Positions 15,916 to 21,158 of a stretch of DNA of 21,158 nt are shown here, piece after piece (within the stretch, counting starts at the first letter, position 1; every line of letters starts with the position of its first letter). Made by a program: the position numbers and the translations under genes. The stretch is from assembly GCA_002747015.1 (NCBI GenBank), contig NVXI01000005.1, forward strand, positions 40,885 to 62,042, in the 5' to 3' direction. This DNA comes from Zetaproteobacteria bacterium. Its GTDB lineage: Bacteria > Pseudomonadota > Alphaproteobacteria > Micavibrionales > Micavibrionaceae. Under the pieces are notes generated by a model. That model was not told the origin of the DNA, did no database searches, and saw nothing but the letters and a program-made list of their open reading frames with translations.

Positions 15916-16278
15916 ATGAATCTTGAAAATAATATGCAAGACTGTCCGATAACAACGGCAATTACCATTATTGGGGGGAAGTGGAAAATTCCTATTTTAT
16001 ATAGTCTTCGTGAAGACACGTTACGTTTTAGTGAGCTAAAGCGTGTACTTTCAACGGTGACACAAAAAATGCTGACGCAACAGTTAAGAGAGCTGGAGAG
16101 AGATGGTCTGGTCATACGTAAGGTATATGCACAAGTGCCGCCCAAGGTGGAGTATAGCATTACACCGATGGCAAAAAAGCTAGAGCCTATTCTTGATGCT
16201 TTGTGTTGTTGGGCAAAAGAATATCAGGGTAGTGATTGTTGTAAATCTGCGCCAGATATGAATGTTTGCGCGGGGTGA
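15916..16278 (+). CDS. HxlR-family winged-helix regulator
   Basis: A 120-residue DNA-binding protein of the HxlR (MarR-like) family, many members of which sense electrophiles or oxidants through a conserved N-terminal cysteine. Seen: the family signature with Cys10 in DCPITTAI, GGKWKIPILYSL (20-31), RFSELKR, the recognition helix TQKMLTQQLRELERDGLV and the wing around VPPKVEYSIT (74-83). Further cysteines at 97, 98, 108, 109 and 118 are more than usual. It starts at ATG 15916 with GAGGGA upstream. It is divergent from the Cys-rich small gene and likely represses it and itself. It ends 54 bases before the end of the convergent Mur ligase gene. Confidence 0.9.
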   Translation: MNLENNMQDCPITTAITIIGGKWKIPILYSLREDTLRFSELKRVLSTVTQKMLTQQLRELERDGLVIRKVYAQVPPKVEYSITPMAKKLEPILDALCCWAKEYQGSDCCKSAPDMNVCAG

Positions 16279-16332
16279 TATGGCGTATTATTTTCATAAT
16301 TGTTTCATGGGAGGCAAAAGGGGAATAATCAG

Positions 16333-17976
16333 CTATATTTTCAATATTTGCTCGTAAATATCAGGAAGATCATTTTCCAGTAAAATAACATCGTTACTCT
16401 TTTTGTTCGCAAAGATCCATTCTTGTGCTTCGTTAAAACTATCAACTTCCATTAAAACTTTGCCATGACTATTGGTTTGAAAGGCGTTGATAAAGGTTGG
16501 GATGCGTTGTGGATTAACGACGATGACAATATCACATGTCCCCGCGGCGAGTGTGCCTAACGTTGTGTGCACTTCATCATGCGCTGCGCCCAGTTCAACG
16601 ATGCCTGGGGTTACTAAAATGGCGCGCCCGCCCTGGTCTTCTGCTAAAACACCAAGGACATGTAGAGCAGAACGAAACCCAGGTGGGTTGGAATTAAACG
16701 CGTCATCAATAATGATCGTACCGTCATTTTGTTGCTTAACTTCCAACCTGTGGCGGACTTGTGTTGTGGTGGATATGGCGGCTCTAATGTCTTTTGCCTC
16801 CATGCCAAGGGTCATCGCACAGGCAAACGCCAGTGCGATATTATGCCCATGATGAATACCGTAAAGCGGGGCACGTAGTGTGTGTTTCTCATCTTTCCAT
16901 TCAATTTTGATGCAAAGTCCCTTTGGCGTTTGCTGAACCGATAATATTTTAAGATCATCCGGTGCGAGATAGCTGAACTCCTGTTCAGTTTTAGGGGCTT
17001 TGGTTTTACTTGGCTCGCCACATGCAATGAAATTGTCCATGGCGCGATGGCGGATGTTGCGTGAATGTTCAAATTTCAAAGTTTTTTCATGTACAATCAT
17101 TGTGCCGTTACGTGAAATTACGGATTCTGCCAATTCGTATTTCGCTTGGACAACAGTATTTAATGATTTGAAGCGTTCATAATGAGCATGGCCGATTGAG
17201 GTTATAATGCCGATATCTGGCGGAGTAAATGCGCATAATTCAGCGATAGAACCTGGGCCATATGCCCCCATTTCAGTGATAAAATATTTGTGATGAGGTT
17301 GTAATTGTTCACGGATAATGCGTGTAACGCCCATTAATGTATTGACGCTGCCTGGCGTGGTTAGTGTTGGCGCAGAGTTTTTTAGAATATGCCCAAGAAT
17401 GTGTTTCACGGATGTTTTTCCGTATGATCCGGTAATCGCGATAATGGTTGGGCTCACCTCTTCAAGTTTGGCTTTCGCCTCGTTATAGAACTTTTTTTGC
17501 ACCGCCGCTTCGTAAGGGGCGAGAGATGTATTTCCAAGTAGAAGCATGACGGGGATAAGCTGTATTACAATAATCCACATTGCCGGAAATGAAATATAGA
17601 ATGCACCGCCTGCGCATATTAAAGTATAGAATAAAGCCATAATCAGAATACGTCTTGCGCGCTTTGTGATGGCCAAGGCTTTTTTTGATTGTTTGCGTGG
17701 GTCTTTCTCGAAATAGGCGGCGATAATAAAAGCCAAAAATATAAATATATTCAAGATAGTAGCGTGGATGGTGGTGAATAGGGCAATGCCGCTCATCACA
17801 ATTAAAAACTGACAAACCCTTGAATCATATACTTTATTACGGACAATCCATGTGCTTAGGCGTGTGTTGTCGTAATCTTCTTGTTGCAGGGCATGCAGGT
17901 AATTCATCAGGCGTTTTGTTGCAAAAGCCAGAAAAGCAATCAGCGTAATGCTTTGTATCGCGAAGTCTTCAATCAT
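16333..17976 (-). CDS. Membrane-anchored MurF-like Mur ligase
   Basis: The 547-residue product has about five hydrophobic segments in its first 150 residues (about 6-27, 54-72, 73-89, 109-128, 130-148), then a Mur ligase body closest to MurF: ATP loop ITGSYGKTSVK (181-191), EMGAYGPGSIAEL, TSIGHAHYERF, carbamylation lysine in QAKYEL (Lys279), GHNIALAFA, the MurF-type DDAFNSNPPG (424-433) and TPGIVELG. MurF joins D-Ala-D-Ala to UDP-MurNAc-tripeptide. The ordinary MurF N-terminal domain, which holds the UDP-substrate, is absent and replaced by the membrane region. No other MurF is in the window and the standard murF slot is empty, so this is the best candidate for the missing activity; it could instead act on another precursor or lipid-linked substrate. 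It is the second gene after an alpha/beta hydrolase, 9 bases away. Confidence 0.85.
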   Translation of the reverse strand: MIEDFAIQSITLIAFLAFATKRLMNYLHALQQEDYDNTRLSTWIVRNKVYDSRVCQFLIVMSGIALFTTIHATILNIFIFLAFIIAAYFEKDPRKQSKKALAITKRARRILIMALFYTLICAGGAFYISFPAMWIIVIQLIPVMLLLGNTSLAPYEAAVQKKFYNEAKAKLEEVSPTIIAITGSYGKTSVKHILGHILKNSAPTLTTPGSVNTLMGVTRIIREQLQPHHKYFITEMGAYGPGSIAELCAFTPPDIGIITSIGHAHYERFKSLNTVVQAKYELAESVISRNGTMIVHEKTLKFEHSRNIRHRAMDNFIACGEPSKTKAPKTEQEFSYLAPDDLKILSVQQTPKGLCIKIEWKDEKHTLRAPLYGIHHGHNIALAFACAMTLGMEAKDIRAAISTTTQVRHRLEVKQQNDGTIIIDDAFNSNPPGFRSALHVLGVLAEDQGGRAILVTPGIVELGAAHDEVHTTLGTLAAGTCDIVIVVNPQRIPTFINAFQTNSHGKVLMEVDSFNEAQEWIFANKKSNDVILLENDLPDIYEQILKI

Positions 17977-17985
17977 GTTTATCTT

Positions 17986-18804
17986 TTACCTGTTTTCTTT
18001 GATAAAGTCACTCAGCAGTTTGATAACTTGGTGGCGACCATTTTGCAGGACACTGTAATGGTCTTGATCCTTTAAAATAAATAAGTTTGATTTTTTAATG
18101 AGTTTTGCAAGGCGCACCCCAAATTCCGCAGGCGTTTCCATATCATTTTCACCATAGATCAATGTGACCGGACATTGAATGCTTTGTGCTTGGGTTGTTA
18201 AATCTTCATTGATAACGCGGAGGAATACTTTGCGCATTGCACCAGCATCTTTGTAATCTGCACTGCCAAATTTTGCCATGAGCTTTTCTTTGAACGTGCC
18301 TTCAGGAATAAGCTTTCTAAGTATTTTGAAGAGCTTAATTCTGAGATAAAAATACATTTTCTTATGTGGTGGACGTTTGCGTTTCAGACCTGCGCCGGAA
18401 ATCAGGCTCATTGCTTTGATGCATTCGGGGTGACGTGCTGCGATTTGTAAACCAACGCGACAGCCAAAAGAGTGCCCGATCCATAAAACAGGCGGAAGGT
18501 CGTTGTCTTTTATCCACGTGGCAATGGCATCGGCGTAATGCTCTGTTCCCCAATGATTCGGCGGTGGAGGGGATTGTCCAAACCCAGGGAGGTCGAGTGA
18601 TATATGGCGTGCTTGTTGCTCTAAAGGTGTGATAAGTGCTGTCCAGTTTTTGTGGCTATGTCCCCACCCATGTGCCCATATTATGATGGGTTTATCTGTA
18701 TCGTCACTTTGTTCACGAATATTTTTTAGTGACATTATATCACAGGAAGCCCAGTTTTTTGCGTGATAGGCGAATTTTGTGCCGTGAGTTTGAAAATCTT
18801 GCAC
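17986..18804 (-). CDS. Alpha/beta hydrolase paired with the Mur ligase
   Basis: A 272-residue alpha/beta hydrolase with a complete triad: oxyanion-loop HGWGHSHKNW (45-54), nucleophile elbow GHSFG (Ser112), acid in YGENDMETP (Asp221) and His249 in DQDHYSV. There is a basic cap region at about 140-175 (KRKRPPHKK) that could touch membrane or anionic substrate. There is no signal peptide, so it is cytoplasmic. The start is GTG 18804 with GGGGGAG upstream. It is first in a two-gene minus-strand operon with the membrane Mur ligase and is divergent from ddl across 76 bases. The substrate cannot be read from sequence; the context suggests an ester, thioester or peptide in wall-precursor metabolism. 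Confidence 0.85.
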   Translation of the reverse strand: MQDFQTHGTKFAYHAKNWASCDIMSLKNIREQSDDTDKPIIIWAHGWGHSHKNWTALITPLEQQARHISLDLPGFGQSPPPPNHWGTEHYADAIATWIKDNDLPPVLWIGHSFGCRVGLQIAARHPECIKAMSLISGAGLKRKRPPHKKMYFYLRIKLFKILRKLIPEGTFKEKLMAKFGSADYKDAGAMRKVFLRVINEDLTTQAQSIQCPVTLIYGENDMETPAEFGVRLAKLIKKSNLFILKDQDHYSVLQNGRHQVIKLLSDFIKENR

Positions 18805-18880
18805 GTGCTCCCCCTTTAAAGAGAATGTGTTTCGTGATTAAATAGAAAGATTCAGTTATTCTTTATACGATGATAAGCGC

Positions 18881-20131
18881 ATGTCACAAATGAAAAATTC
18901 AAATGGTACTATTATGAGCAAAAAGAAGATTGCCGTGTTCTTTGGTGGACGCTCGCCCGAACATGATGTCAGTGTGATTACAGGCTTACAAGTGTTGCAA
19001 GCATTGGACGGTACGCTTTATGATGCGTTTCCGGTTTATGTGGCGCCTGATGGTGCATGGTATATCGGCGATATTCTATGCCAGCGCGCAAATTATTTAT
19101 TGAATGAGCAGAATTTAAAACAAGTGACAGAAGTCACATTAGATGTGCGGGCAACGCGCGGTGGTGCTTTATTGCCAAAGAAAATACCACTCTTTGGGTC
19201 TGCTAAGCCGATCACTTTTGATATTGCCTTGCCAGCATTTCACGGTCTGTACGGCGAAGATGGTAATATTCAGGGGTTATTTGAACTTGCAAATATACCG
19301 TACGCAGGGATGCGCACGAAGGCTTCTGCGATTTTAATGGATAAGGTTACGACCAAATATATCTTAAAGGCATTCGATATTCCGACGTTGAATTTCGCCA
19401 TTTTAAAGCGTCCTGCACAAGGATACTTAATCCCTGAGGATCAATTGACGGAATTACTTGGCTCCGTTGGATTTCCTTGTATTTTAAAGCCAGCTCACTT
19501 AGGCAGCTCTATTGGCGTTGCAAAGGCGAATAATGTGGATGAGGCCAAGGCACTTCTTCCAGCGATATTTGAATATGATGATATCGCCATTGCAGAGCCG
19601 TTCGTTGAAAATTTGGTGGAATATAATATATCAGTTTCTAAGGTATTGGGGCGGGTTTTGACCTCTGCGGTGGAGCGTCCTAAAACTAGTGATGAATTAT
19701 TGGATTTTAAACAGAAATATATGTCGGGTGGTGATGATAAAGGCGGCAATAAGCTGTCTGGGAATAAAACATTTTCTCCCGCGAGTGAGGGGATGTTATC
19801 TCTAACGCGTGAGATCAATCCTGATATGCCGGAGGGGATGGAAGATAAGATTAGGTCTTGGGCGGAGTGTTTGTTTAAAGCAATCGATGGCACAGGTGCG
19901 CCACGAATTGATTTTATTGGTAACAGTAAAACTGATGAAATATGGATGAATGAGGTCAATCCTTGCCCCGGATCATTTGGTTATTTCTTGTGGGAGGCTT
20001 TAAAGGGGGATCCTGTGTTTTTCACTGATCTTTTAACCTCTATGCTTGTTGAAGCAGTGTCTGAAAACGCGGCTCATGCATTACCGTTTGATCCTGTGCC
20101 TGTTGATGCGCGCTTGTTGAGAAGAGGGTAA
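18881..20131 (+). CDS. ddl: D-alanine:D-alanine ligase, divergent type
   Basis: An ATP-grasp ligase making D-Ala-D-Ala, the substrate of MurF. Seen: FFGGRSPEHDVSV, HGLYGEDGNIQG (121-132), SAILMDK, LKPAHLGSSIGV, EPFVENLVEYNISV and Mg-binding Asp344, Glu358 and Asn360 (RIDF, NEVN). The omega-loop DFKQKY keeps Lys279-Tyr280, the tyrosine known to favour D-Ala over D-lactate as second substrate. At 416 residues it is longer than usual (about 300-370), with a Gly/Lys-rich insertion at about 282-312, and the end of the active site reads NPCPGSFGYFLWE instead of the usual N-x-x-PGMT. The start is uncertain: ATG 18881, 18890 or 18914; all have weak binding sites. It is divergent from the hydrolase and is followed two bases later by ftsQ. 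Confidence 0.9.
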   Translation: MSQMKNSNGTIMSKKKIAVFFGGRSPEHDVSVITGLQVLQALDGTLYDAFPVYVAPDGAWYIGDILCQRANYLLNEQNLKQVTEVTLDVRATRGGALLPKKIPLFGSAKPITFDIALPAFHGLYGEDGNIQGLFELANIPYAGMRTKASAILMDKVTTKYILKAFDIPTLNFAILKRPAQGYLIPEDQLTELLGSVGFPCILKPAHLGSSIGVAKANNVDEAKALLPAIFEYDDIAIAEPFVENLVEYNISVSKVLGRVLTSAVERPKTSDELLDFKQKYMSGGDDKGGNKLSGNKTFSPASEGMLSLTREINPDMPEGMEDKIRSWAECLFKAIDGTGAPRIDFIGNSKTDEIWMNEVNPCPGSFGYFLWEALKGDPVFFTDLLTSMLVEAVSENAAHALPFDPVPVDARLLRRG

Positions 20132-20133
20132 TC

Positions 20134-21039
20134 ATGCCACCAGCAAAAAAGAAAAAAGCAAAACAGTCGAAGGCTTCCGGTGTATCAAAGGGGACACGTC
20201 GCTCAACCTTGAAGAAAAGAAAAGTAAAACGGTTTGAGCATCTGTATGTTTGGGGTAGGCGTGTTGCTTTGACATGTCTTGGCCTTGCGTTTTTTGCTTG
20301 GGTCGGTGTTGTGTTTTTTCTGAGTGATGCGGATACAAATGCAATGAATTGGATAAAAGGGAAAACGATATCTATTGCCGGTGATGCTGGTTATCGTGTT
20401 GAAAATATTATGGTTGAAGGGCGCAAATATAGCGATCCTGACGTGTTACTCGCCTTGATTAACATCGCACAGGGCGATTCAATATTTTTATTTAATCCTG
20501 ACGAAGCCAAGGCGCAAATCGAGAAAATAGGATGGGTTAAATCCGCGCGCGTGGAAAGACGCTTGCCCGACACAATCTATATAAAGTTGCAAGAGCGTCG
20601 CCCTTTGGCGTTATGGCAAAATGGTGAAGCATTATCTTTAATTGATTCGGAAGGGACGTTGTTAACGCAGGATAATCTCGGTCGGTTTAAGGACTTGTTG
20701 ATGATCAGGGGAAAAGGCGCACCAGAAAAGGCACAGGAACTTCTTTCTTTGCTTGCAGCAGAACAAGCCTTAGAATCGTTGCTCGATCATGCGGATTTAG
20801 TGGATGGTCGTCGCTGGGATTTATATTTAAACGATGGAAAGCGTATAAAATTGCCTGAAAATGATATTGGCTTGGCAATGCGTAATATGATGTTGCGCCA
20901 TGAACAGGATAATATTCTGGGGAAAGATTCAATAACAGTCATTGACGCGCGGTATCAAGGTCGCTTAATTATTCGCACTAAACTGGGTAAGGTTCAAGAT
21001 TATAAGGCGGGGCTGATCGATGCCAGTGCAAGTCTATAG
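20134..21039 (+). CDS. ftsQ: Cell division protein FtsQ
   Basis: FtsQ is the bitopic divisome scaffold that binds FtsB and FtsL. The 301-residue product has a Lys/Arg-rich cytoplasmic N-terminus (1-43), a membrane segment at about 44-63, a POTRA domain at about 88-156 (VENIMVEGR to LQERRPLALWQ) and a periplasmic beta domain with DLYLNDGKRIKLP. It starts at ATG 20134 with AGAGGG upstream, two bases after the ddl stop, and is nine bases before ftsA. The order ddl-ftsQ-ftsA is canonical. Confidence 0.94.
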   Translation: MPPAKKKKAKQSKASGVSKGTRRSTLKKRKVKRFEHLYVWGRRVALTCLGLAFFAWVGVVFFLSDADTNAMNWIKGKTISIAGDAGYRVENIMVEGRKYSDPDVLLALINIAQGDSIFLFNPDEAKAQIEKIGWVKSARVERRLPDTIYIKLQERRPLALWQNGEALSLIDSEGTLLTQDNLGRFKDLLMIRGKGAPEKAQELLSLLAAEQALESLLDHADLVDGRRWDLYLNDGKRIKLPENDIGLAMRNMMLRHEQDNILGKDSITVIDARYQGRLIIRTKLGKVQDYKAGLIDASASL

Positions 21040-21048
21040 GGTGAGAGT

Positions 21049-21158
21049 ATGAGTCATAAAAAAACGATAAGGCCTAAGGGATCATTGCTTGCTGCGCTGG
21101 ATATCGGTAGCAGTAAAACATCGTGCTTTATTGGCCGGATTGTTGATGATAAGGGGAC
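21049..21158 (+). CDS. ftsA: Cell division protein FtsA, N-terminal fragment
   Basis: FtsA is the actin-like ATPase that tethers FtsZ to the membrane. Only 36 codons are inside the window; the gene continues beyond the right edge. It starts at ATG 21049 with GAGAG upstream. After a short basic N-terminus comes LAALDIGSSKTSCFIG, the phosphate-1 loop typical of FtsA. Its position after ftsQ supports the call. Confidence 0.92.
   Translation, partial: MSHKKTIRPKGSLLAALDIGSSKTSCFIGRIVDDKG

Overview
The window is most of a division and cell-wall (dcw) gene cluster from a Gram-negative, DAP-type bacterium, most likely an alphaproteobacterium of moderate-to-low GC. The evidence is the gene order mraZ-rsmH-ftsL-ftsI-murE-(gap)-mraY-murD-ftsW-murG-murC-murB-ddl-ftsQ-ftsA, an alphaproteobacterial-style MraY N-terminus, the DNPR (meso-diaminopimelate) motif in MurE, and FtsQ between Ddl and FtsA. 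The lineage within the class cannot be fixed by eye.

Left flank (1-757): no long gene. It holds a bidirectional-looking terminator, several hairpins, a likely 29-residue membrane peptide gene on the minus strand with a strong ribosome binding site, a nested inverted repeat, one perfect and two imperfect DnaA boxes, and a promoter overlapped by three CCCA/TGGG repeats at 10-bp spacing. That last pattern is the known MraZ operator and predicts autoregulation of the cluster.

Main operon (758-15431, plus strand): tightly packed, with many 4-bp stop/start overlaps. It encodes MraZ, the 16S rRNA methyltransferase RsmH, FtsL, the transpeptidase FtsI, MurE, MraY, MurD, FtsW, MurG, MurC and MurB. Two departures from the usual order stand out. 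The slot normally held by murF (between murE and mraY) carries an unrecognised 152-residue protein. A 588-residue P-loop protein resembling zeta-toxin kinases sits between mraY and murD; known zeta toxins phosphorylate the peptidoglycan precursor UDP-GlcNAc.

Inserted block (15444-18804): a minus-strand Cys-rich 93-residue protein with its own terminator, a divergent HxlR-family regulator with back-to-back promoters and repeated GTAGGTA elements, then a minus-strand pair. The pair is an alpha/beta hydrolase followed 9 bp later by a MurF-like Mur ligase in which about five membrane segments replace the usual MurF N-terminal domain. Divergent from this pair is a Ddl with an unusual C-terminal signature, followed by ftsQ and the start of ftsA.

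Taken together, the canonical murF appears to be missing from its slot and may be replaced by a membrane-anchored MurF-like enzyme encoded with a hydrolase next to an atypical ddl. This is the most interesting candidate system in the window. The zeta-like kinase in the middle of the precursor pathway is the second.
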